Source of the DNA: Typha latifolia
Taxonomy: Eukaryota > Streptophyta > Magnoliopsida > Poales > Typhaceae
Assembly (NCBI GenBank): GCA_019914945.1
Contig: CM034102.1
Coordinates: forward strand, 15,985,501-16,049,500
Reading direction: 5' to 3'
DNA: 64,000 nt
A program made the position numbers and the translations under genes. Of this stretch, positions 26,110 through 38,667 are shown piece by piece. How positions within the stretch are numbered: the stretch's first letter is position 1; each line of letters starts with the position of its first letter. The notes under the pieces were generated by a model. That model did no database searches and was not told the origin of the DNA. It was given only the letters and a program-made list of their open reading frames with translations.

Positions 26110-27327
26110 ATCACGAGAGCCTGTGATTGTGGAAATTGATAGCTATTTGTCCTAGAATCTTTTGTATCTGTGTCAAACCTTGGAGCATGTGACCTCAATT
26201 CTTCCACTCACAAGTCACAAGAGCTTATGTAAAGATTCGTGGCCATATGATTCCCATTAAGCAAGACAATTAAGTATTGGAATTAGTCAGGGATTGAGAA
26301 CCCAATCTATTTGTTCGTATGCCTGCAGTTGAGATGCATCTCGGTATCCCAGATGATGATAATTTCAGACATTATGTGCTGCGGTATGCTGGGCAAAGGT
26401 GTACTGCAATCCGGAGGAGATCAAGATCAGGTGTGTAGCTCTCACGCCGTATCAGAGTCAAAATAAAAAGAAGAAAAAAAGAGGCAAAAAAATAAAAGAA
26501 AATGTCAACTCTTGTTGTGTGGTCAACTCTGGATTGGTGGGCACTGGGCAGCCGCGAAGAACACTGAGGGCACTATCGACCAACGGTGGATCCTGAGCAG
26601 TCTATTCTTCAAAGTCCGACGAATTTTGCCCTTGTAGTTGGTGTTCTGCAATTGACACATTGATAGATCCTGACAGAACTCGAAACAATTTTCTTAGACT
26701 GCTCGTTCGTATGGATACAGATAATTTACATTTCTTTCACGTCTATTGACCTATATATACTTTTCTGTATGTGGGTAACAAAAAAATTGAATGCAAATAA
26801 GAAGTTGACATAATCACACATCTTTACAAAAGAATCAAACAGACCACTAGGTTAGATTTGTCAAAAAAAAGAAGAAGAAGAAGAAAAACCATTGATCCAG
26901 GCCATGGATTTTGATCCCCATGAATACGATACCTGTGATAAATAATAGAAAGGAAATCAACAGTAGAACTGGAACACATATTGATGTTATTGAAGTGGTG
27001 GATAATTACCAGCGTAACAAAACATCATAAAATTTTCCTGTATGATGATCTGGATGCCATTGATTGTAGCAGCAGTTGGCTTCACTCCTGTCATCCTTAA
27101 CCCATACATGAAATCCTGAGTTCGTCGAAATTAACAGGGCCACTGTTTCCCTAGCCAGGCAGATATTTAAATACGCGAAATTTGGTAAGTTAGGGGTCAT
27201 AGAGTATTCGTTTTTTCTCTCCCAGTTGTAGAACTGGTCCTCTCTAGTGCTTGCTGCAACTGTTGGCTCAAATTTGCTGGGCTCTGGTCCTATCAAAGAG
27301 TTGAATCCAGAGTAAGGACCCCATGAA
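25172..27327. other. Intergenic region upstream of the DHHC gene, downstream of the formin
   Basis: Both neighbours are on the minus strand. The DHHC leader and promoter lie at the left. An (AAAG)n tract is at 26071-26110. The minus-strand open frame at 27006-27296 could be an alternative last exon of the formin, but it resembles nothing known. No other gene is seen. Confidence 0.45.
26071..26110. repeat. (AAAG)n microsatellite
   Basis: About nine tetranucleotide AAAG units read directly, ending before TCACGAG. Confidence 0.95.
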
Positions 27328-30300
27328 TTAACAAGGTGAGTAAGAAGTCATAGACATATGATAAGCTGATCTAACATATTTGCTCGTGGGGCTTGAAACA
27401 TTTAACATTGCTCTTTCAGCCTCCTTTTGGGATCTTCTTTTCTCAAGCTCAGCTTGTTTGCAGTTTTCCTTGTGTGCCCGCCTAAACATTAAAACAAAAT
27501 CCTGAAGAGTAGAAATAACTGCAAATTTTGACAGGAAAAGAAGAGATCAGAGGGCATCTATAAAGTGAATAGATCAGAGGGCATCTTTAAAAGGAGAACT
27601 CAAGGATGAGAACTTTTGCAGAGGATTTCATTACCTAAAAACTTTACAAGAAAACAAGCAATAATTTTTTACCCTAAAACCTAAACCAGTGAACCAAAAT
27701 CTATTGATTGTCTTGATTTTGTGTTTTAATCCCTTTGAAAGATAAAGAATTACTAAGGAATCTTACAGATGACTCTAATTCTTGAAGTTGAGAAGTTCTA
27801 ATTGTAAAAAGATGAAACAGAAGCAAAGATTTTAAATATCTGCAATTTCTGAAGTTTGAAAAACAAGATAATCAAATTCTCGAATTTACCTTGTTCAAAA
27901 GGACATCGTGCAGGATCTTCGCCAAAATATAGAACAAGTGCATCTGCATGTCTACCCTGTTAAAACTGAATGAGTTAGTCTTTGAGAGCAAAGCAACAGG
28001 GAGACAATATGCAGGGCCGATTTGATCTGTAGTTCTGCAGAGGTGAAGAGAACCGGTGGCATACCACTGCAGAGTAAAGTGATGATAAAAACTGCACTTC
28101 ATCTTCAGCGACAGCAATAAACTCATTCAGCTTCTGAACGTGAAAAGATCATTCAACAATGGAGAAGGGATAAATGTCATGAAAAGCAAAAGTGTATATA
28201 ATGTATATTGTTAAACTTAATTACAGAGCAGAGATCAGGGAACATTTAGGAAATAATGCATTTATGAGCACATATGTTACCATTATCAGTATATCATTAT
28301 AGACGCATTGATTGACATTAATATAAGTTTGTAACCATGAGAATCATAGCTAACATGTTCTGGAAATTTTCCTCTCTTTTTCTGAGGAAAAGCACATAAT
28401 GAGTTAATATTCAATAGAGAGTACCAAATCATTGTTTAATTGTCTTTCATCTTAGTATAGCATCAGTGTCAATACTATATAAATTCAATCAAATGCTAAT
28501 TTGCTAATTTGACTCGGTGACAATATAAGGGATATGCTGAACTCCATGATGTTCAATTGGTCATATTGAACATAAGTGCATATAAGATAGATTCACATAC
28601 CAAAACTTGGTAACCGTAGTACAATATCAAGTCAAAAACAACCACCACATTGACGGTTAATTTTATGAGAAACCATTCAACATATATCAGGTTAAGTTAA
28701 TTTATGTTTGATAACGTAAGCCAAAACTACAATGTCAGTGTCCATACCTTGATACTTACAACTCTGTTTGATAACATATGCTAAACCTACAACTTCAATG
28801 TCCATATGTCTAGACTTGGAGCTCTGTTTGAACTGATATTATATATGATCCAAGTTTAAGATAGAGATAGGTTTTCCTCTGTATGACTAGAAAAATCAAA
28901 CAAGGTTCTACAATGTTATTATAACATGGTGACTAAAATGGCCAAAAGAGGAAGTGTTAACTTTTTCACTTCTTTAGTTAGAACATAATTTGAAGGAGCA
29001 GGACAAGGCAAGTTATACCAATAATCAGCTAATATATAAAGAATCTTCTATGTTGTGGTCTATATACATTAGAAAATAGGAATCCCCTGATACCATATAT
29101 CTTTTTTGAGAACACCAGTCAAATTTGTTTCATCTATATCATCTCTCTCTCTCTCTCTTTGGGCTTGAGGAACCATTCTAAAAGATCTTCTGTAGATATA
29201 TGAATTATTCAATCTTCTACCAGAAATTTGATACACTAGATTTCCTTTTTCCCTTCTGAACATGATCATGTATTGGATTGAATAGGAAAAAAGTCATATA
29301 ATGCCTATATCAGATACAAAGAAAATTATCTAAACTAATAATGAAAAAACATTGACAGGTAACAGGACTAAGAGGTAGTGGTTACTTTGCAGAAAACTTT
29401 TGACACAGGACCATCATTTTCTGAAGCATTCAGTTCCAGAACGACTGTCTTTAGTCCTTTGCCAATAGCTTGCATTTCTTCTGCCAATGACTTCAGCTGT
29501 ATCTGTATTGCAATCGAAAAGAAGTTCTCAGGCAACAAAAAAAAAACATTTACATGCAAATTGAATGACTGTTATATCTACAAAGTGTCCAAACCTTTGA
29601 TGCAGCTTCCAAGCTAATAAGATCCTCATGAAAGTCCAGAAGAAGTGGTGACTTTGAAGCGACAACCTGATTTTAAGAAACTAACCTTTAATAGGATCAT
29701 ATGACAGAAAATTAAAATAACATCCAATTTATCTGGAAACTAATTAACTGAAATAAAGAATGACTAATGACTGCTAGAAATGCATCAATAAGATTCAGAA
29801 AGAGATCTATGTAGTGGTGGTTTCCTATTTCCTTAGAAGATGCAGCAGACTTGCCCAAAGCCAGGCCCCGCTCTTGAATGGGGAATTTTTCTAAATCAAT
29901 TCGGATCAGCAGGGTCTTCAAGCATCTGAAACATGCAGGGGGCGGATTTGCTGACTGTAATGAACTTGATGAAGTACTGTTCATCAAGTTACACATATTT
30001 GTCTTGTAAGAGACGGGCAGTGAAATCAAGCCTTCTCTATGTAAAGTGTTATTCATTGATTCTCTATTAACAAACACTTTTTTAATGAATAGGCTTGGAT
30101 GACTAGAGTGGTGAGGACTTATCTACATGTAGATATACCTCAACATATGAATAAGAAAGAAAATTACTGAAGAAAAAATTGCTTGATAATATCAAACGCA
30201 CAAACATAACGTTCTAGAAAATTTTCCTTACACAGAAGTGCAATGATCTTCACTAAGATATCAAACTGAAGCTAAGTATGTATTCTAATCAAGAAAAATG

Positions 30301-33300
30301 AAAGAAAAGGAAACTTATTAGCATGAAGAGATGGTGTGCCAGAAACAAAATATAGAAGCATTATTCATGCAATTTCATTCTCAAATCTGCAATTCCGAAA
30401 AATATGGATCAGTTGTATTTGATGCATCATCTTCCATCAGCCAAGATAGTATCTATAACTTCTTGAACAATGCCAAGCCTAGAAGGCTAGAACCATACAG
30501 ACATACACAAATGCAAAGATACAGACAAAGGTACATATTTGCAAACAAATCAGAGGACAGCTGTACCATACCTTGCATAGATAGTGCATTAGTGTCATCT
30601 TATTATCAGTAGCACGAGTATCTGTAAGTTTTAGTAGGCTGTCCAAGCGGAAACCAATGGCTGACCCTGGAAGTTGAGTTAAAAGATTAACTCTGACAAG
30701 AACGCAACTAAAAGTTGAGCTAAAAGATTAACTCTGACAAGACCACAATTAAAAGTTGAGCTAAAAGGTTAACTCTGACAAGAACACAACTAAACAGAAG
30801 AATCACAGGACATCTAACCACATAGCCAAAAGTACACTGCAAGAGATAAACGCACTAAGAGAATGATGAATACATTCATCAGACACAAAGCTACCTACTA
30901 TAGATTAACAATGATCATATTAGCGGCGTACCGGCATGTGGCACGAGGGGTGCCACACATTTTGTGAAACAAAAGAAAGAGGGATAAAATCAGCATGGGA
31001 TACGTGCCATGCCAGCCAATGGCTCAAATCACCTATTCCAATAGCACAACATGACAGCAGTCCTTGGACAATGGTCAAGCATGATGAAAGCATGCCAGGA
31101 GAAGTGAAGACATTAGTTACCTTTTGCAGTCCCTTGGTTTAATGTATTTCCAAGATGCAAAACCTTCTTCATCAATTCCTTCAGTTTGACAGAATTACGG
31201 ATCTGGTAAGTCATATATAACATGAGTGACCAAGAAAACAGGTTAAATGCGTTGTCTGCAAACATGACTACACTTGTGTACCTGTTCACATGCAGAGTCT
31301 ACACTGTTCAAATTCCCTCTAAGATCTGCAACCTGCAAATGGGAGGAATCATCATAAATTTCACGTTGCTTATAATTCTATAATGTGAAAAGAAGACACA
31401 TAACCACCTGTGATGCAAATTGAATCTTGAAAGAGAATGCTCTCAACTTAGATTCAACCCGTGGAACTTTCATCAACTCTAAGAAGAACTGCACAATAAA
31501 ACAGCCAAAATCTGATTTAATACTTCTTAAGAAATTGAAGAGCTACCTACTTATGTAGGGTAATGTATATTAGTTACTCAGAACCAACACGTGATTGGAC
31601 ATTTATTCAATGCTTAAGAAGATGCTCAGTAGCATTACTATATTTCATCCCATGTTTACCTTCTCACACTTCCCTAGTTTTGCCACCTCGCCGGTGTAGC
31701 GCTAACAAGACAAAATAAGCAAAGAATAAGAAATGTCATAGCTGTATCTGACAATTATGCACAGTAAAAAAATAGGAGAAAGTGATTTATCTAATTATAT
31801 GCACCTTGAGAAGCTCCATTTCTTCTTTTGTTGGACAAAACTTTATAAGGTTTTCCACTTGATCAATATCCAAGATAGAATCATCCAAGGCAAGAGCAGC
31901 ACTCTGACAAAAATCAGATTATTCGGATCATTTCTAACTTTTAGAATATATATCATTTTTATTTTACATTTAAATTAGATATTATTTATACTTTATATTT
32001 AATGCATGTACATAAATATATATTTTATATTACAAGCTTTATACTAAAATTGACAAAATGTTTTAACACTTCTTTTACTATTGAATGCACCTCTAGATTA
32101 GCAAAAGCTAATCGAAGGTGAAAGAAAGTGACATCACTTTTGTCCATCTTGGGATTAGCATTTCACAACCCCCTTGGAAGATAGTGGATTCAACTCGAAT
32201 TCTTTCACACTGCCTTTACTTTAACATCTGTAGTACCATCTATTCGCAATTCTTTATTCTCTATCATGTAAACATTAATTTCACAGCTTCTTTGTAAGTT
32301 TTGCTACTTTAAGTTTACAAATACTAGTTGAAATTCTTGAGACCAGTGCAGAGATCTAATGAACAAATGTTCATATTTGTGTGCTACTTTGCATTGAACA
32401 GCAGAGATACAGATCTAAGGACTCGTTACTCTGCTTGGAGGGTGCAACAGAAGAGACTTTATAGAACTTCACATGTTTTCCTTTTTCTTCCCTAGTAAAC
32501 AAATGCTTAGATTCTTGCACATGTTTACTGTGATGCAGAATATCATATACAGCATTTGGAGCAGCTTCAAGATAGTGATATAAAATTAAAAACTTCTACT
32601 AAGAATAAAATAATAAGAAGCTATTTTACCATCAAATCTGATGTGGGCATCTTCACTTTGTTGAGCATGATTTGTGTGTTATTAGCCCGCTTTAAATCAA
32701 TCTATCAACAGGTCAAAATAAAAACATGGTCAGAATTCATAGGTGAGAACTGGAAAAATAGGCACAAAAAGGACAAAAATAGCACCGAACAACTGCTAGG
32801 AACTAATAAAGAATAAAAAAAAAGATTGTGAGCTGGGATATAGTGTTAACTCCCCATTCTTGCCATTTACCAGGTGAACTTCTTGATTGGATCCAAGAGA
32901 TTTTTGACGCCTCTCAGATTTAGAGTCAGAAACAACGGCTGAGAAAAATTTCTCAAGTTCTGACACATCAAACTCCGAAGGACTGCGGCAAAAGATTTGA
33001 GCAGTATTAATGCGCGGAGCACAAGAAAGAAAGCAGCATTAACAAGAACAAGGATACCTTTCCGCATCATCGGATTTTTGCAGTTCTGCCCACAAGGTCC
33101 CTTGTACGGCTCGTGCTATCTTCACCCAATGTAGTGACTTCAGCTTCACTTTGCGAGGTGCTAGAGCTATCGAACCTGGTCGTAGGGGACTTCTGGATCC
33201 ACGTCCTCTAGAGTTGCTCCGAGAATCGAGAGGACCTCCCGGAGGCGGCGGAGGAGCACCTGGTGCCCTTGGTGGTGGGGGTGGTGGACCAGGCCGGCTT

Positions 33301-36300
33301 GCTCCCGGAGGCGGCGGCGGCGGGGGCCCGCGGCCACGTGGCCCTGCCGAAGTAGCTGATGCTGCAGCTGGCAAGGAACTGACGACACCTTCTTGAGGGC
33401 TATTGACGTGCCTGGTTGGCAGCTGTGATGACCCATGCACAGAAGAAGTTGCACCGGGGCCTTTGTTTGGTGACATCCACCTCGTTGTCGGCTTTGGTTT
33501 TGTCGCCAGTTTCGTCTTCTCCTGCTGTCCTATCTTTTGCCTTGATATGGTTTGATCAGATTGAGCAATGGGTGGCATAGATTCTTCAGGAGTCTGTCTC
33601 CGTGCATCTTTTCCTATCTCAGCGTCCCGTTTGCTGTCATTTACTTCTTGCTTAAATTTCACTCCAGTCTCTACGTCAGTGACGCCTGAATTGGAATCCT
33701 TCTTCTGGGACCGGGAGAGGACTTTCGAGTCACCTCCTTCTGATTCTAACTTGTCCTCCGATTGGATACTGTTCTTTGAATTGCAGATTTCAGCTGTACT
33801 CTTATCTTCATCGATGGTACTGTTTAGTGCCATATTAAAGTTGGTAACTTCTAATGCCTTATCATTGGTAGTATTCACATCTCCGGAATGCAATTTGCTA
33901 ATCTTCATTTGATCTTTAACACCTGATATACCAATTTTACCCTGAAGAGAAGGTTCCGCTTTATACTCAGATTTCCCTTGTGATTCATCTGACATGGTCA
34001 TTAAGTTGGGACCCTTGTTCCTGTTTATAGGAATGTTCTTCAACCTGTCGTATTCAGAATCATTATATTCTGGTCTGCTGCTCAACTCACCTGCCTGGTT
34101 TGGAACTTCCAGCTTGTGAACTAGCTCAGCTACTGCATTGGGTGCTTTTCTTGTGATGCCTTTGATAGCATCCTTATGACTATGGCGTTCTGATGTACTT
34201 TCCTCTTCAGCTCCTGAAGTAGCAATTACTCTTGTACCTGCAATAGTGTTTGGCTTACCAGTCATATCTATTTCCCTGGTACTTCTTTGAAACATAGGAC
34301 TCGTCTCGTCAACTTTAATCGACTTTCCAGTAATTCTCGCATATCCCGCGTCTGATCTACTCTCAGATTGATGTGTAATATTTGGAGAAAACGATTTGGG
34401 TCTTGCGTCACATTTAGAACTTAAGTTTTTGGTAGCAACAATCTTCAAATGCTCTTCAGCATTGCTGGTCTCTAAGCTGCTCCTTTGTTTGACAGCCATG
34501 CTACTACCTGATCCAGGATTAGCATCTCCTCTCAAAGTTTTGACTCGAAATACATCATCTGAATCTTTTTTACCATCCTGCGGGTCCACATTGATAAAAA
34601 CCTCTTCTGCCTCGTAGAACTCATCTGCTTCATCTGTGGAAGCGTCCTCTATATCATCCCTATCATCAGCTATTTCTTTAGTGGTGGCATCAGTTTCAAA
34701 AGCACTGAGGTTTGAAAATTGTACCTGGTTAAGGAATGAAGCTTCTTTCAACTTCCATCATGCAAAGTAACAGAACTAAACAGCAAGGGAAGCAATTACT
34801 TACCTCAGCTCTGAATTCCATTGGAAACTTGTGCTTTGCATTCCACGCTACATCAATTTCATCACGATTTAGCAAAAAAACATTAGATCGAATGAATGCA
34901 GTATTGAACATGACCCTGAACATTATTTCCTTGCTTTTGAGATCCTCGTCCACGTGGATGCACTCAACGACCACATCCCCTTGAACACGACAGCAGGTGC
35001 TTAATTTCAATGATGTGCTTTCTGTCTGCATTAAAAGCCCACAATGAGATGCAATCTATCAGGTAACTAACTTTTATCACTCCATGGAGATGAAGATTAC
35101 CTTCCTATAGCGACGAAGGTGCTTCTTGGAACTTGGTGTCTCGAAAAGAAGCTTTGGGCCTCTATCAGCTGGTATTAAGGGATCTTGACCATATATACGA
35201 ACCAACGGGGAACAACCACCTTCACCATCAAAATTTGGAAGAGAACCAAGAGTCAGACATTCCAAGGTGAAAGGTGCATCCTGAGTACGCCATTCTGAAC
35301 CATTGCCTCGTTGCGATATGTAGTGTAGGTATCTTACATGAGAAGGTTTAGGATTTAAAGGACATGATAGTTGAAGAAGCTCAGTTGATGCTTGCCTATA
35401 CACCATTTCTAGAGTCCTCTGCTCCCCAGTGAACTGTTTTCGGAAAAGAAGCAGACCTGCCAAGACAAATGCAAGAACAGGCCAACCCCCTCTCTCAAAG
35501 TGCATTAGCAGTACGTTGTGTTGCCCTTCAGATGATAGCCAGCTCTCACTTGATACCAAGAAATGGTGGATCGTCGCCAAAGGAAGTAGAGGACATCCTC
35601 CATATTGATATGGGTAATCCTTGACAGTTAGATCATATTCTGATAAGATATCAGAAATCTTGCTCTTCTTATTCCCCTCTCTAAAATTGACTACCTTGAT
35701 TGAACCAGAAGGGAAGTGGTCCTGTAGTTTCTCAACAATGCCACCATAGTAATCCCTGTCATAATCTTCTCCCAAACTTTCAGTCGAGAGACAAGAGTCA
35801 AAAACTGCAAGTCAAATCCAACAGAAGCCATCAGAGTGTGACATAGCAGTACTATTAACATCTGAACCCTTTGATAAACGAATGACTACAAAATGACTCT
35901 TTAACCGCTTAACAGGGTGCATCAAAGAGATTGCAAACTTGCAAAATTCATGTGGTCACAATAAAAACGAAGCCTTTAAGTAGCCATTTGAAACATTTTC
36001 CTCCCATCGTCGTGCTTTAGCTCATGTTCTCCAATGAAAATCTACCATATCTTCTTGAGAACAATCAATTCTTTTTGCTGCTAGTCATACAAACCATGAT
36101 TGGCCTTTAAATCATCCTATAGAAGGTCTCTTTGATAGGATTACATGATCATCACTTAAAAACACTAGAAGCGCTGTGTTACTTAACCATCTTATTCTTA
36201 TCCTTTTTTATGCATAAATATCCTCATTAGTTTACCCTTCTTGTTGAAATATAGATCCCGTGGCACTAACTTATTCTCTTTCGGCCTTTCTAGTCTATCA

Positions 36301-36903
36301 AGGATAATCTTGTTATTGGGATGCCTAAATTTACCAAGATTAAATTCTATGAACTCAATTTTAGATATACTTATTGTGAAACCATCATTATCTACATACT
36401 TCTAACTTGTGCTCAATCCTAGCTTAGTTCTTTCTCAATTGTATCAATGTCATAAGAAAATAACATGCATCAAGAAAGCAAATACACAAACAAGAAAACA
36501 AATCTATTTCGATTAATTCAACTCGAGTAATCCTCATTCGTTGACTCTGGAACATTATAACACGAATTAAATCCTAAAGCTACCTGAAAGAAACATCACT
36601 CCGGGCACGATCGAAACCATGGACTTCCAGAAGGAAGTCTTCGAAACCAGACACCTAACACCAGATTGATACCAAATTCATAAACCCACAAGCAAGAAAC
36701 GGCACAACAGCGAGGAAAAGTAGAAATAAGAACCTATAACTCTTCAGGAATAAAGGAACCGTCCGATTCCCAAACCTCGTAACCAAGGAACCGAAGACCA
36801 CAACAAGAACAGGGAACGGAGCAAATTTACCGTAAACCCGCTCGGAGATCTCCACCAGCTCGTCCGACGGCTTCCGAGAGAAGAACCTTCTCAAGATCGA
36901 CAT
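27328..36903 (-). CDS. Class II formin with PTEN-like, FH1 and FH2 domains
   Basis: Actin nucleator and elongator; the FH2 dimer adds actin and FH1 feeds profilin-actin. Seventeen exons, minus strand: 36903-36831, 35804-35101, 35025-34804, 34724-33058, 32982-32871, 32701-32630, 31903-31805, 31701-31660, 31488-31408, 31332-31282, 31202-31121, 30666-30572, 29666-29595, 29502-29386, 28133-28065, 27956-27890, 27518-27328. They join in frame to about 1271 residues. The PTEN-like part starts MSILRRFFSRKP and contains VYVFDSCLSTESL and SSESWLSSEGQHNVLLMHFE; the usual HCERGGW is HFERGGW, with Phe127 in place of Cys. A C2-like region follows to about residue 333, then a disordered acidic/Ser-rich region and Pro runs (FH1, about 795-830). 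FH2 is from about 850 and has HLGNTLNQGTAKGSAIGFRL. The C-terminus is least certain: the stop at 27328 is the first in frame, and a further 3' exon is possible. Confidence 0.88.
28705..28824. repeat. 60-bp tandem repeat, two copies, in a formin intron
   Basis: Copies at 28705-28764 and 28765-28824 start TGTTTGATAAC and have an exact 60-base spacing. A third copy begins at 28825 and breaks off after a few bases. Copies differ at several positions, so the duplication is not recent. Confidence 0.8.
30671..30793. repeat. 41-bp minisatellite, three copies, beside a formin splice acceptor
   Basis: Copies at 30671-30711, 30712-30752 and 30753-30793, each starting AAGTTGAG and containing TTAACTCTGACAAGA. 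They differ at only a few sites. On the minus strand they lie immediately upstream of the acceptor of the exon at 30666-30572, so they replace the usual branch point and pyrimidine tract region. Confidence 0.92.
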
Positions 36904-37527
36904 CTCCCGGTGCAATCCAACTCGGAAAACCAATACCCGAGAACGAAGAGGCTTCTAGCGTTTTGGAGCTCAACAAAACAAGGAATTGGAAAGAAGAGAA
37001 GGGGATAGATCGAGATCGTCGTAGCTTGCTCCCATCTTCCTTTCTTCTTTCTCCTTCTCTGGAGAGAGAAAGAGAGAGGGAGGAGGCAGTCGTTGGACTT
37101 GGACCTGGAACTTGGTATCCCGCCCGGTGCCGCCTTTTTAACTTTGACGCTCCCATACGTGGAATCGGACGGACAGGATTGGCTCATCTATAAGAATGAA
37201 GGGTGGATGGGGGGAGAATTGTGAGGAGTCGTGCAGGCGGATTTGGTGGGGTCGGAGGTGGGGCCAGGAGGATGAAACCCGATTATTTATCTATGACGAT
37301 ATAGGGACTTGATCCTCTGCATCTCCGGTTGTAGGAATTATCTGGAAGAGAAAATGGAGCTGAATGCGATTGAAAATATCCTCCCTGAAGTTTAAATTTT
37401 TAAATCAATCAGTTATCTAATAACTATTAGAGATAATTTATTTCATGAATTAAAATTGTAGATATCAACTATATTATCCAACCATGGAGCATTTTCGTTT
37501 GGTAAATTCGCCACCTTTACTTTTCTC

Positions 37528-37544
37528 AAAAAAAAAAAAAAAAA
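37528..37544. repeat. Poly(A) tract flanked by a direct repeat
   Basis: An uninterrupted run of about 17 A lies between two copies of TCGCCACCTTT (37508 and 37545), each followed by a TTCTC-like stretch. The structure looks like a target duplication around a poly(A) tail with no body. Confidence 0.8.
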
Positions 37545-37604
37545 TCGCCACCTTTCTTCTCTTCGTCTTCCACGTGGACGAGAGATGGCCTACGCATTCC
37601 AATG

Positions 37605-37610
<6 letters not shown>

Positions 37611-37651
<41 letters not shown>
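37611..37651. repeat. (CT)n microsatellite
   Basis: About 20 CT units, read directly, in the divergent promoter region. Confidence 0.97.
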
Positions 37652-37654
<3 letters not shown>

Positions 37655-37734
37655 CAACTTCCATCTGGCGTAATCTCCAAAAAGGGTAATTAGAAGAAAA
37701 GGCTATAAAATGCTATTAACGAAGACCCTTCCTT

Positions 37735-37756
37735 TCTCTCTCTCTCTCTCTCTCTC
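37735..37756. repeat. (CT)n microsatellite, second tract
   Basis: About 11 CT units followed by a GC-rich leader-like stretch, upstream of the DUF1336 gene. Confidence 0.93.
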
Positions 37757-38667
37757 CTCGCCGGGAGTCGCCGAGAGGGGGGGACGTCTTGCTCCCCGAA
37801 CTTAGATGTAAATATATCGTTGAAGAATAAATCTAATAATTATATTCCCGTCTTCTCGTCGACGTTCGATCTAATGCCAGCAGCAATAGAAGTCCAACCT
37901 ACGAAACGACAGGTTCTTTCTTTGGTTTTTATTCGTCTCCTTTTTTGGATCTTTATGATATGGGTCTTGCTCATTTAACCTTATTGGTCATCCGTGCTTA
38001 TTGTTGTTTTTTTTTTAATCAAGGAAATGCTTTTAAAGGTCCAATTTTGAGTTCTTAATAGCATTTCTAGCTGATATTGAGATGTTCTTGTAATATTTTT
38101 TCTGTATATTTTGATTTAATTTGTGTGACAAGCTGTTTAAATTCCCCTGCCTCTTCACATGCAAAACTGTTGAAGTTCTCTAACCAAAGAAGAAACTTCA
38201 TTGCAGTCTCCTTTTCATGTGATTGACCATTTTTGCATTTATAATACTTACTTACCACCGACTACCTACATGGTCTTTTTCCCCTTCGATTGAGGAGTGT
38301 GCGTGTATATAAATTTAGATGTTTCTATAGGGTGAAATGGCAAGCTATCAATAGACGATGTTAAAGCTCTTGTTCCTTTATCCTGAAGAAGCTAAAATTT
38401 TCTTGTAGTGGAAAAGTTGGTGCCTCTTCCTATTGTTTGATTAGATTTACTATCATGGGTTCTTACAGTTTGTGCTAATTCTCTTGGTTAATCTTAAATA
38501 TATTGCCTTGCTTTCTTTTCAGCTGGGGATTTGATTTTACTAAGGTTTGTCTCATTGATCCATGGAACTAATTCGTGTGCTATCGATGATTGCGAACGTA
38601 TCTTAATAGTTTTTGAAAGATAATTGAATTTCACAGGGCTTTGAAATTGAGTAATCACTTTTTCACC

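Larger units (their letters stand above)
36904..38667. promoter_or_regulatory. Divergent promoter region shared by the formin and the DUF1336 gene
   Basis: The formin start (minus) and the DUF1336 protein start (plus) face away from each other across about 1.76 kb. The formin leader is Ser/Arg-codon-like GA/CT-rich DNA at 36960-37140. On the other side are two CT tracts (37611-37651 and 37735-37756), likely in or near the plus-strand leader. A donor-like CGACAG/GTTCTTT at 37911-37912 suggests a leader exon and an intron before the start codon. Transcription starts are not proven. Confidence 0.5.

Noticed and set aside
27006..27296. 97-codon minus-strand frame just past the formin stop
   Set aside because: Could be an alternative last exon, but it is unlike any formin tail I know and has no clear acceptor.
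33151..33454. Antisense Gly/Pro-rich frames opposite the formin exon
   Set aside because: They are mirror readings of the GC-rich proline codons of FH1, not genes.
36827..37193. Open frames on both strands in the formin leader
   Set aside because: GA/CT-rich DNA gives Ser/Arg/Glu/Leu frames on both strands; the MSILRRFF start at 36903 is supported by the downstream exon.
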